A model generated the notes under the pieces. That model was not told where the DNA came from. It worked only from the letters and a program-made list of their open reading frames with translations, and did no database searches. The position numbers were made by a program, and so were the translations under genes. Positions 34,883-42,659 of a stretch of DNA of 64,000 nucleotides are shown in pieces (within the stretch, counting starts at the first letter, position 1; every line of letters begins with the position of its first letter). The stretch is taken from the NCBI GenBank assembly GCA_946221065.1, contig CAMIIO010000001.1, forward strand, positions 1-64,000, read 5' to 3'. Source of the DNA: an uncultured Rothia sp. GTDB lineage: Bacteria > Actinomycetota > Actinomycetes > Actinomycetales > Micrococcaceae.

Positions 34883-34942
34883 GTACACTGTTGGGGCGGT
34901 TTATACACTTCTAGAAGTGTATAAACCGCCCCAACAGTGTAC
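34883..34942. repeat. Palindromic repeat family 1, copy C (perfect 60-bp palindrome)
   Basis: The 30 bases from 34883 are the exact reverse complement of the 30 bases ending at 34942, with no loop; the centre is CTTCTAGAAG. Words shared with copies A and B include GGTTTATACACTT and the outer GTACAC. It has an A-run to the left and a T-run to the right, and lies between convergent ykoC and the ATPase gene. Confidence 0.95.
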
Positions 34943-34960
34943 TTTTAGCCGTCTTTTCCG

Positions 34961-37816
34961 CTAGTTCTGCGCTACTCGTTGCTCCCTGCGGGACTTTGCA
35001 TAGATCACCGGCTTAGCCAGCTCAAGGAGCAAGAACACTGCCAGTCCCAGAACCACGCTCACCACATAGCCGCGCCAGGGGAGAGCCGCAGAACCAAAGA
35101 GCCCTTGCAACACCGGAACATGAATGAAAGTGAGCTGTAGAACCACAAGCACGGCAATGACTAGCCATGCCACCTTATTGTTGAAAATAACCCGTGGCTT
35201 CAGCGAAGTAGAATCTAGCGATTTCGCGTTGAAGAGGTAGAAAATCTGGCAGACAACCAGTACCGTCGTTGCCAGCGTATGAGCAATCGGTGCCGGTGTC
35301 CCACGATGAATGAACCAGTAGAAGGACCCCATGGTCGCGGCGGTAATCAGCAGGGAAGCAAGAGCAATCTGTACTAGATGCGGCGCCCGTAAAATTCCGT
35401 GTTGCGGGTTCTCCGGCTTGCGATCCATCACGTTCTGCTCGGCGGGTTCAAAGGCATAAGCGAAAGCGAGGGTGACGGCAGTTACCATATTGACCCAGAG
35501 AATCTGCAGGGGAGAAAGCGGGAGCATCCAGCCACACAAGATTGCGGTGAGCATTACCAGCGATTGCGAGCCATTGGTGACCAGCAGGAACACCAGCGCT
35601 TTCCGCAGATTATCGTAAATGCGTCTACCCTCTTTAACCGCCGTTGCAATCGTGGCAAAGTTATCGTCGGCAAGCACGACTTCCGCCGATTCCTTGGTCA
35701 CTTCGGTACCTTTAATACCCATGGCAACGCCCACATCGGCACGTCGTAGCGCCGGGGCGTCATTCACGCCGTCGCCGGTCATCGACACAATCTCGCCCTG
35801 AGACTGCAAAGACTTCACCAAACGTAGCTTGTGTTCCGGGCTGGTTCGGGCAAACACCTGATATCTCTCGCTTATGGTAGCAAGTTCAGCGTCGGTTGCT
35901 TTTTCTAATTCTTTACCCGTGATTGCGCCCGCACCGTTATCAATACCCATTTGTTGGGCGATTGCGGTTGCCGTTCCAGCGTGATCGCCGGTAATCATTT
36001 TCACCTGAATGCCGGCGCGATGGCAGTGCTCAATGGCTTCAATAGCTTCGGGACGGGGCGGATCAACAATGCCGCATACTCCCACGAACACCAGTTCCTT
36101 GCCCACCGAATCTACGGTGAGTTCCTGATGGTCTTTTGGAGTAGCAGGATGGTAGGCAGCAGCCAATACACGCAAACCCTCATCTGAGAGAGTCCCAATG
36201 GTTTTCTCCCAGTATGCCCTATCGAGCGGCTCGGCGTCGTTGCTTGCAGAGAGCTGCTGTGCCGAGCGATCCAGCAGGACGTCGGGAGCGCCCTTAATAA
36301 GCACTAAGTCAAGTTCTTCCACAGAAGTTGCCATGAACTTGTAGTCGGAGCTAAACGGTAGGGTTGCGGTTCGAGTATGCTCATTGGCGTCAATATCGAG
36401 CTTGAGGGAGAAAGATTTGACGGCACCCTCTGTGGGCTCACCCACGATACCCCAGCCGTGTTCCTGTTGCACAATATCGGTATCGTTGGTAATCCCCATG
36501 ATTTCTGCCAGGCGAGTGAGTTGGGGCGAATCAGCGCTTTCTGTATTTTCCTTGCTACGCACGGCACCTTTTGGCTCGTAGCCGTTACCTTCTACCTCGT
36601 AGAGTCGACCACCAGTGACTGCGCGGGTTACCGTCATTTCATTCTTAGTCAGCGTGCCGGTTTTATCGGAGCAGATGACGGTTACCGAGCCGAGCGTTTG
36701 AACCGCCGGTAGTTTGCGCGTAATAGCCTTCTTCTTTGCCAGCATTTGCACGCCGAGCGCCAGCGTAATAGTAATCAGCGCCGGCAGACCTTCCGGGATA
36801 GCTGCCACGGCAAAGCCCACGGCTCCCATCACAGAATCGACGAGCGCGGTGTTGTAGATAAAGAAGTCAATGAAACCTAGGATTACCGAAAACGCGAGAA
36901 CGCCGATAGCAAGCCATTTGGTGAAGGTTCCTACCTGGCGTGTGAGTGGGGTCTGCATGGTGTCTACCTCACTCATCATGGTGTTAATCTGCCCAATTTG
37001 AGTGTGCTCACCGGTGCCAACCACCACGCCCTGAGCCGATCCCGCGCTAAGCGAGGTGCCGGAAAAGAGCATGCTGGAACGATCTCCTAGCGGAGCATCG
37101 TTGGGGGTAGCGGAAACAGATTTCTCGGCAGAGACGGACTCACCAGTGAGTGCCGATTCTTCGGCTGAAACATCCGAGGCTTCTATCAGGCGAATGTCCG
37201 CGGGAATTTTATCCCCGGCGGAAAGTCTGACGATGTCGCCGGGAACCAAGTCTTCGGCATCAACTTCTTGCCAGGAACCTTCGCGCCGCACCGATGCCGT
37301 GGGGGAGAGCATATTCTTAATGCCTTCCAGTGCCGCCTCAGATCGGCCCTCCTGCACAAAGCCAATCACCGCGTTGATTACCACCACGAGTAAAATCACG
37401 GTGGTATCAATCCATTCACCCAACAAGGCTGTCATAACCGCCGACCCCAGGAGCACATAAATCATGACGTCATGAAAATGTTTGAGGAATCGGATTATAG
37501 GGTGTTCTTTAGTGGCTTCGGGAAGTTGATTGGCACCGTATTGACGACGTCGCTGTTCGGCATCGCGCGGGGATAATCCTTCGGTGGGGGAAGAGCCGAA
37601 CGATTCAAGAACCTGCTGTGATTCTTGGGCATGAGCGTACTGAAAAATCTGTTGATTATTCTGGCTAGTTTGCTGTTCTGCTATGGGGTTCAAGGGAAGA
37701 GGAACACGTCCTGAATATTCTTGTAGGGAGGGGTGGTAACTTTTGTGAGCAAAAGAGTCCGAGAAAGTATGTGGCCACTTTGTTGAGCTTAAATCGAAAG
37801 TTACCCCTATAGCCAT
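34961..37816 (-). CDS. P-type cation-transporting ATPase (P2A, calcium-ATPase-like)
   Basis: A 951-residue ion pump. The phosphorylation site is DKTGTLT (Asp384), TGES is the phosphatase loop, AAIPEGLPALITI is the helix-4 ion site of P2-type pumps, and MTGDGVNDAPALRRADVGVAMG is the hinge. Ten transmembrane segments are consistent with PacL-type Ca2+ or Na+/K+-like pumps; the ion cannot be fixed from sequence. The first 55 residues are Ser/Gln-rich and atypical, so the true start may be later than ATG 37816. A TTG at LNPIAEQQ is one option. Confidence 0.92.
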   Translation of the reverse strand: MAIGVTFDLSSTKWPHTFSDSFAHKSYHPSLQEYSGRVPLPLNPIAEQQTSQNNQQIFQYAHAQESQQVLESFGSSPTEGLSPRDAEQRRRQYGANQLPEATKEHPIIRFLKHFHDVMIYVLLGSAVMTALLGEWIDTTVILLVVVINAVIGFVQEGRSEAALEGIKNMLSPTASVRREGSWQEVDAEDLVPGDIVRLSAGDKIPADIRLIEASDVSAEESALTGESVSAEKSVSATPNDAPLGDRSSMLFSGTSLSAGSAQGVVVGTGEHTQIGQINTMMSEVDTMQTPLTRQVGTFTKWLAIGVLAFSVILGFIDFFIYNTALVDSVMGAVGFAVAAIPEGLPALITITLALGVQMLAKKKAITRKLPAVQTLGSVTVICSDKTGTLTKNEMTVTRAVTGGRLYEVEGNGYEPKGAVRSKENTESADSPQLTRLAEIMGITNDTDIVQQEHGWGIVGEPTEGAVKSFSLKLDIDANEHTRTATLPFSSDYKFMATSVEELDLVLIKGAPDVLLDRSAQQLSASNDAEPLDRAYWEKTIGTLSDEGLRVLAAAYHPATPKDHQELTVDSVGKELVFVGVCGIVDPPRPEAIEAIEHCHRAGIQVKMITGDHAGTATAIAQQMGIDNGAGAITGKELEKATDAELATISERYQVFARTSPEHKLRLVKSLQSQGEIVSMTGDGVNDAPALRRADVGVAMGIKGTEVTKESAEVVLADDNFATIATAVKEGRRIYDNLRKALVFLLVTNGSQSLVMLTAILCGWMLPLSPLQILWVNMVTAVTLAFAYAFEPAEQNVMDRKPENPQHGILRAPHLVQIALASLLITAATMGSFYWFIHRGTPAPIAHTLATTVLVVCQIFYLFNAKSLDSTSLKPRVIFNNKVAWLVIAVLVVLQLTFIHVPVLQGLFGSAALPWRGYVVSVVLGLAVFLLLELAKPVIYAKSRREQRVAQN

Positions 37817-38011
37817 TCAAAGCATGATTAGAGCTGAAAGGAAAGTTAGGGGGTTTATATGGCGGTCTGTTAACTACATGTTAAGTAATAAGTAAGTATG
37901 CTTTTAAGTCATTTTTGTGCGAATAGACACCCATCGTAGACAGCAGAATATTTGGGCGTCACAATAGAAAAGGCTTGTCCGGTATCGAAAAATCTGCCGG
38001 GTAGCTACCAA

Positions 38012-38108
38012 AAACGACAGGGGAGCGAACTCCACCACGGAGTGAGCTGAGAGTGCGAAAGCAGACCCTCGAACCTGAACCGGTTAGGACCGGCGGAGGA
38101 AGTCGAGA
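38012..38108 (+). promoter_or_regulatory. Second TPP riboswitch, upstream of lone ykoE paralogue
   Basis: The THI-box words recur: CGACAGGGGAGC, GAGCTGAGAGTGCG, GCAGACCCTCGAACCTGAAC, CCGG...CCGG and GGAGGAAGTCGAG. The variable P3 arm (ACTCCACCACGGAGT) differs from the first riboswitch. It ends about 55 bases before ATG 38164. Confidence 0.95.
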
Positions 38109-38163
38109 CTCACAGCCAACACGTTGGCGCCCCTTTACCCACGTTCGAGTAAAGGACATACCT

Positions 38164-38772
38164 ATGACCACCACACCGCGTAAGCGATCAAACACCTGGC
38201 AAACCCGAGACATTGTGATTGCTTCTGTTGTTGCCGTTGCCAGCGGCCTCATTTTCTGGCTCTGGACCGTTGCTATTTATCCGGCACTAACCGCCGCGCT
38301 TATTGTTGCCCCCGAGTTCCAATCGCTCTTTGGTGGTGGCTGGCTGATTGCCGGTGTGCTTGGCGGGCTCATTGTGCGTAAGCCCGGTGCCGCTATTTAT
38401 TGTGAAGTTCTTGCCGCGCTAATTGAGGCAATCCTGGGCACTCACCTGGGTTGGACCGTCGTCATCTCCGGTATTGCGCAGGGTGTGGGTGCCGAACTCA
38501 TCTTCGCGCTGTTCCTCTACCGTCAATGGAACCTTGTGGTTGCCTTACTTGCCGGAGCGCTCTCCGGGGTTGCTATGGGCGTCAATGAAGTGGTGATGTA
38601 CTATGCCGCAACAATGGACTTCCCTAAGATGGTTGTTTACACCGTCTGTGGAGCGATTTCCGGCATTGTGGTCGCCGGCTTGTTCTCCTGGCTTGCCATG
38701 CGCGGTATTGCGCAAACCGGTGCCGTTCCGGGGCTGAACGCCACCGATCGACGCCGGGAACGTGCTGTGTAG
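38164..38772 (+). CDS. Second YkoE-type ECF S component (no own energy module)
   Basis: A 202-residue paralogue of YkoE with the same layout: TRDIVIASVVAVASGLIFWL, YPALTAAL, VRKPGAAIYCEVLAALIEA and WTVVISGIAQGVGAELIFA. Differences cluster in the loop and helix after residue 120, which may alter the ligand. There is no ATPase or T gene next to it, so it probably shares ykoD and ykoC from 32434-34859. AAAGGACATACCT precedes ATG 38164; frames that extend into the riboswitch are spurious. It is controlled by its own TPP riboswitch and closed by a terminator. Confidence 0.92.
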   Translation: MTTTPRKRSNTWQTRDIVIASVVAVASGLIFWLWTVAIYPALTAALIVAPEFQSLFGGGWLIAGVLGGLIVRKPGAAIYCEVLAALIEAILGTHLGWTVVISGIAQGVGAELIFALFLYRQWNLVVALLAGALSGVAMGVNEVVMYYAATMDFPKMVVYTVCGAISGIVVAGLFSWLAMRGIAQTGAVPGLNATDRRRERAV

Positions 38773-38797
38773 ATCTTTCCTGCTAAAAATTTCCTCA

Positions 38798-38834
38798 AGC
38801 CGTGCCCGCTGGTCTTTCAGCGAGCACGGCTTTT
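38798..38834 (+). terminator. Terminator after second ykoE
   Basis: AGCCGTGCCCGCTG (38798-38811) pairs with CAGCGAGCACGGCT with one mismatch around GTCTTT, followed by TTTTA. It also separates this gene from the convergent pabC. Confidence 0.88.
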
Positions 38835-38863
38835 ATATATAGACGCTAGAAGAAACGCCCACG

Positions 38864-39742
38864 CTATGACTGCGCTAGATACCCCAATAGCTCTTCGGTG
38901 AGGCTGGGATGAACGCTCAGCGCGGTATCATTCAGATGCGTGACGGGCGCCAGTAAGCGCACCGAAGACGCCAACCACACGCCATTAGACTCGTAGAGAT
39001 CCTGCGGATAAAGCGGGCCGAAGCCCAGCTCCCAACCGTTCTGTTTAGCGGCTGTAAAAATCGCGCCCTGGGTGGTGCCGGGAAGAATACCGTGGTTAGG
39101 TTCGGGGGTGAGCAGGGTTTTGACGCCGTTTTCCTCGCGAGCCACAATCACCGAGCTGGTGGCGCCCTCAAGAATCCGGCGATCGTCGGTAACGAAGATG
39201 GCGTCGTCGGCACCCTGCTTGCGCACGTAGCGGAGCACCGCCATATTCAGTGCGTAGGAGAGCGTTTTAGCGCCGGTTAGAAGCCAGGGAAACGCGCTAT
39301 CTTCTGCGGGGTCGTGTCCGCGCGGTAGCGTCATCGCGCGCACTCCCTCGGCACGTTGGCGTAACGTTGAGTCCGGTGTGGGATTAATACTCACCCAGCT
39401 GTGCGGTCCTTCCGCTACGGTTCCGCGAGAAATAATAATTTTTACCACGTGTTCTTCACCCACCACGTTGTGTGGGCCGGGTGCTGCGGCGTCCAACCCG
39501 AGTTTAATGGCGGCGGTGAGTGCGGCGGGGTCGGGTACGGGTAAGTCCAGCATCCGCGCGGAATTAGCCAGACGGCGCAGGTGGGCGTCTAGCTTACGCA
39601 CCTTTCGGTTGGCAGAGAGCATGGTTTCAAAGACGCCGTCCCCACGGGTGAGCCCCTGATCCTCAATGTTGATGAGGGGGCGGGTGGGATCAACAAGTTC
39701 ACCCTGCGGGTGGTTGGCGGTGAGCATTACAACGATAGACAT
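38864..39742 (-). CDS. pabC: Aminotransferase class IV, probably 4-amino-4-deoxychorismate lyase
   Basis: A PLP-dependent fold-type IV enzyme of 292 residues, likely making p-aminobenzoate for folate. The PLP Lys is in LLTGAKTLSYALNM (Lys159). DQGLTRGDGVFETM (near 28-41) and GATSSVIVA / GILPGTTQGAIF match the class IV signature. Branched-chain and D-amino-acid transaminases share these motifs, so the exact reaction is not certain; the short N-terminus and FETM segment favour PabC. It lies just upstream of the convergent ykoE terminator. Confidence 0.82.
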   Translation of the reverse strand: MSIVVMLTANHPQGELVDPTRPLINIEDQGLTRGDGVFETMLSANRKVRKLDAHLRRLANSARMLDLPVPDPAALTAAIKLGLDAAAPGPHNVVGEEHVVKIIISRGTVAEGPHSWVSINPTPDSTLRQRAEGVRAMTLPRGHDPAEDSAFPWLLTGAKTLSYALNMAVLRYVRKQGADDAIFVTDDRRILEGATSSVIVAREENGVKTLLTPEPNHGILPGTTQGAIFTAAKQNGWELGFGPLYPQDLYESNGVWLASSVRLLAPVTHLNDTALSVHPSLTEELLGYLAQS

Positions 39743-39786
39743 ACCCCCATTAAATACCGCCGAGCCGTAAAGCGAAACAGCGCGTA

Positions 39787-40383
39787 TTACTGACCGGGAT
39801 GTACTCGTAGCGCATAGTCAAAGGGGGCGGGGAAGCCGAGATTCTGTAACATCTGCTCTTCTTGGTGTGCCCAGGTGTCCCAGTAGGGGGCGAAGGTATC
39901 CCCGTCGCGCGCTAATGCGCGTTGTTTTCGCGTCTCCGGGTCAAGCTCAACCCAGCAACGCACGTCTACCATGCCTTGGCTTGCACCAACGCCTTCGCAG
40001 AGGAATACTTCGGCGTCGTCGTAGATAAAGGGGAAGGGCTCGGTGGGCTGATTGAAGTCCCAGTCCCAGCTCACGTAGTCGATTTTTCGCCCGGAGTTCA
40101 CGCTCACCGAGATACTCTGCCACTGCTCGATGGCTGCCCCCAGACCTTCCCAGCCCTGGTAGAGGTTCTCCATTTGGAATAGCACGGTATTGACGCCGAC
40201 TGTGTTGAGTCGGCTGTGAAGTTCGGCGGCGAGGGTGCTTTTACCCGAGCCGCTTCGCCCATCAATGCTAACCAGGGTGGGACGCCAGGGTTTACCCGAG
40301 GGCATTCCTCCGCGTAGTTTTTGGGAGCAACGAGTGCGCAGGGCGTCGAGGAAGTCTTCGCGGTAGTCAAAGATGTGCGTCAT
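39787..40383 (-). CDS. Uridine-kinase-like P-loop protein
   Basis: A 198-residue P-loop kinase. Walker A is SIDGRSGSGKST (39-50), followed by FQMENLYQGWEGL, where uridine kinases have the Asp/Tyr substrate loop, and VFLCEGVGAS. The substrate is unknown; nucleosides or another small hydroxylated compound are possible. Its ATG overlaps the stop of the phosphatase gene (ATGA), so the two are translationally coupled and may act on related phosphates. Confidence 0.8.
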   Translation of the reverse strand: MTHIFDYREDFLDALRTRCSQKLRGGMPSGKPWRPTLVSIDGRSGSGKSTLAAELHSRLNTVGVNTVLFQMENLYQGWEGLGAAIEQWQSISVSVNSGRKIDYVSWDWDFNQPTEPFPFIYDDAEVFLCEGVGASQGMVDVRCWVELDPETRKQRALARDGDTFAPYWDTWAHQEEQMLQNLGFPAPFDYALRVHPGQ

Positions 40384-40871
40384 TGGGTGGGCTGCGCATT
40401 CTTGGCGTGGTCGATGACGCCGGGTACTGCGGCACGAATCATCTCGAAGGTGGTGTAGAAGTCTTCTTGCCCGCCGTACCAGGGGTCGTAGATACCCAGC
40501 TCATTGTGTTCCTTGCCCTGCATTGCGGGGTCGAACTCGCGCATAAGGTGAACCTTTTCTCGTTCCTTATCCGTGCGTGCCAGGCGCATGAGGGAGCGGT
40601 AGTGGTTCACGTCCATTGCTAGCAGCAGGTCATACTTCTCAAAGTCGGTACGCTGAAACTGCTTGGCGCGGTGGCTACCGGTGTTAATGTTGAGTTCGTT
40701 GAGTACCTTGGCTGCGCGTCGATCAATCGGGTTGCCGTGTTCTTCATCGGAAATGCCCGACGACGCCACCTCCACCTCCAGCCCGGCGTCTTGCGCCGCG
40801 TGCTTGAGCAGAAATTCTCCGGTGGGGGAGCGACAGATATTGCCGGTGCATACAGTCATGATTTTATACAT
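40380..40871 (-). CDS. Low-molecular-weight protein-tyrosine phosphatase
   Basis: A 163-residue phosphatase with the active-site loop VCTGNICRSP (Cys8, Arg14, Ser15) and the general-acid Asp in YDPWYGG. The family dephosphorylates tyrosine in proteins or small phosphoesters. It also resembles arsenate reductases of the same fold, but no arsenic genes are nearby. AAAGG lies upstream of ATG 40871. It is the first gene of a short minus-strand unit with the kinase. Confidence 0.92.
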   Translation of the reverse strand: MYKIMTVCTGNICRSPTGEFLLKHAAQDAGLEVEVASSGISDEEHGNPIDRRAAKVLNELNINTGSHRAKQFQRTDFEKYDLLLAMDVNHYRSLMRLARTDKEREKVHLMREFDPAMQGKEHNELGIYDPWYGGQEDFYTTFEMIRAAVPGVIDHAKNAQPTQ

Positions 40872-41011
40872 GGGAAACTGACCTTTCGTTGGGGTACTCT
40901 TCCATCATGCTCAATAACGGGGTGCAAAGTCTGTGACCGGCATCAAAATTTCCTGGTGTTCCGGTGGAGTATAACTTAGCTATTTCTTCTAAAACTGTGT
41001 ATAGTCTGAGC

Positions 41012-41167
41012 GGTACACACATTTTACTGAACGTCTTGCGGTTTGCCCGTGGGCGAACACCATATCAGCTTCAGCACCTGATAGTTCATACGTTCAGGTT
41101 GCTTCGAAAAGTTCTCGAAGAATGACTTAAAGTCCCGTAGCCTCTACACAGGGTTGCGGGACTTTTT
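41012..41167 (+). ncRNA. Candidate structured small RNA with three-way junction and terminator
   Basis: No protein is coded here. CTGAACGT (41027-41034) pairs with ACGTTCAG (41090-41097) and encloses two hairpins: GTTTGCC/GGCGAAC (41041-41058) and TATCAG/CTGATA (41063-41083). A third hairpin CTTCGA/TCGAAG (41102-41120) follows, and then a terminator, AAAGTCCCG/CGGGACTTT with TTTTT (41129-41167). TATAGT (41000-41005) is a fair -10. The whole looks like an independent RNA or a leader with an attenuator; I cannot place it in a known family. Confidence 0.62.
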
Positions 41168-41404
41168 GCGTGTGCTTACCACCCCTGCGCGTCACTAGTT
41201 CTTGGCAAAACCTCAAGTTCTTTAGGTATAACGCAAAGATTTGGGATTTCAGCAAGAATGAAATTATTAAGGAAACACGCTGAATCTTTAGGGTAAACAA
41301 TAAGAATCATGAGTTCTGGCTTGCCAGCCCTTATGGTTGTATATGTACTTTGACGTCTAACTATCGACGTTCTCACACATTACACTCAATACTTCAGAGG
41401 AATC

Positions 41405-42145
41405 ATGTCACAGGATAATTTCCCCCAAGATCCGAATAGCCAGGACCCCTACGGGCAGCAGCCTAACCCGCAGACTCCGAATCAGCAAGGCTCTGTACCC
41501 GCTGCACATCAGGAAGTGCAGGGACAGCCGTACCAGCAGCAATCTGCGCCGGCTCAGCCTCATAGTGCCCAGAACCCTTACGGTCAGCCTGCTCCCGGAA
41601 CGGATCCCGCGTATGCTGCCAATCCGCCTGAAGTCAAGAAGTCAAAAACCGGCATTATTATTGGTGCAGTTGTTGCCGGCGTTATCGTATTGGCGCTACT
41701 GGCATGGGGGCTGACTCAGCTCTTGGGCGGATCAAAGGTGTCTGACTACGATGCCTTCAAGGGCAAGATGGATAAAGCTACCGAAAACACTTCTGTTAAT
41801 CACTGCAGTGATTCCGGAGACAGTCTTGTGGGCGGTGCGATTAAAGATGGGCTAAAGCAGGAAGAAAAATTTAAGAACAGCGAAATTTATCTGTGCTCGA
41901 ACGTGGATCTCACGGATTTTTCTTCCCTGTCTACTGTCAGTGAGGATAATTTCCAGTTTGTGATAGGTATCTACGATCAGGACGGGGACTTTACCGATAA
42001 TGAAGAGATGAAGAAGAATCTACAAGATGCCGAGATGGATGACGCATGGGCGGCGACAGGTAAGAACTGGGTGGTAGTTGGGTTTAGTAATACTGATGCT
42101 AAGGATCCTGTTCTTAAAGAACTGAACGGTACAGAGGTTAAATAA
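41405..42145 (+). CDS. Membrane-anchored protein with Pro/Gln-rich head, unknown function
   Basis: A 246-residue protein. Residues 1-75 are Pro/Gln/Asn-rich and disordered, with repeated DPYGQQ, NPYGQ and PYQQQ-like words. One transmembrane helix (about 82-106) is followed by about 135 residues outside the cell. Two Cys (in NHCSDSG and YLCSNVD) may form a disulfide. This layout is common for actinobacterial surface proteins of unknown function. GAGGAATC precedes ATG 41405. It lies 240 bases after the RNA candidate and has its own terminator. Confidence 0.75.
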   Translation: MSQDNFPQDPNSQDPYGQQPNPQTPNQQGSVPAAHQEVQGQPYQQQSAPAQPHSAQNPYGQPAPGTDPAYAANPPEVKKSKTGIIIGAVVAGVIVLALLAWGLTQLLGGSKVSDYDAFKGKMDKATENTSVNHCSDSGDSLVGGAIKDGLKQEEKFKNSEIYLCSNVDLTDFSSLSTVSEDNFQFVIGIYDQDGDFTDNEEMKKNLQDAEMDDAWAATGKNWVVVGFSNTDAKDPVLKELNGTEVK

Positions 42146-42259
42146 TCTAGGGGTTCAAAACTAAGCTGTGTGCTGACTCGACCTATGTTGCTCACTTGAT
42201 TGTTGTGTGTAGCGGACCGTGGTGGTGAGCACGAGAATCGAGACTTGGTAGTCAGTTCG

Positions 42260-42304
42260 GCCCGACGGCGTGGCGCGTTTTCTGCGCGGCGTCGTCGGGC
42301 TATT
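42260..42304 (+). terminator. Terminator between the membrane-anchored protein gene and dnaK
   Basis: GCCCGACG (42260-42267) pairs with CGTCGGGC (42293-42300), with more GC pairing inside (GGCGCG / CGCGGC), followed by TATTTT. It lies 115 bases after the upstream stop. Confidence 0.8.
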
Positions 42305-42337
42305 TTGTGTTTTCAGCTTGGCGTATATGAACAATAA

Positions 42338-42358
42338 ATTGAGTGAGCTTGACTCAAG
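42338..42358. promoter_or_regulatory. HAIR operator 1 (HspR binding site)
   Basis: ATTGAGT-N7-ACTCAAG matches the HspR-associated inverted repeat (CTTGAGT-N7-ACTCAAG) at all but one base. It lies upstream of dnaK in an operon that also encodes HspR. Confidence 0.9.
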
Positions 42359-42480
42359 TTTGACCATGTTCTCCCAGGGCGAATTTTTATCGAAAACCCT
42401 TTAAAAATCCCGGAAAAATAGGCTTTTTGAGAGCTATTGCGCCCGAGTGTCACTATCTTGAATGATATAAAAGCATGAAA

Positions 42481-42501
42481 GTTGAGTTTTCTTGACTCAA
42501 C
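42481..42501. promoter_or_regulatory. HAIR operator 2 (HspR binding site)
   Basis: GTTGAGT-N7-ACTCAAC is a perfect inverted repeat with HAIR spacing. It lies 159 bases before the dnaK ATG and 123 bases after operator 1, so two HspR dimers could act together on the promoter between or near them. Further partial half-sites (CTTGACT, ACTTGAATCAAGG, ACTCAACTC) follow. Confidence 0.88.
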
Positions 42502-42659
42502 TCTCTTGACTTATCTCCAAAAAGTGAGAGACTTGAATCAAGGCAAAACCGGAAAGCGCCTCAACTCCAAAGGTTCACCACTCAACTTTGGGGAGTGCGC
42601 CAACCGCAGTTTTGCAGAAGATGTAAAAGAAACAACTCAACTCAAAGGAGTAACCCCTT

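Noticed and set aside
40380..40871. Arsenate reductase
   Set aside because: The fold is shared with LMW phosphatases, but the active-site loop CTGNICRS and the DPWYGG segment favour a phosphatase, and no other ars gene is nearby.
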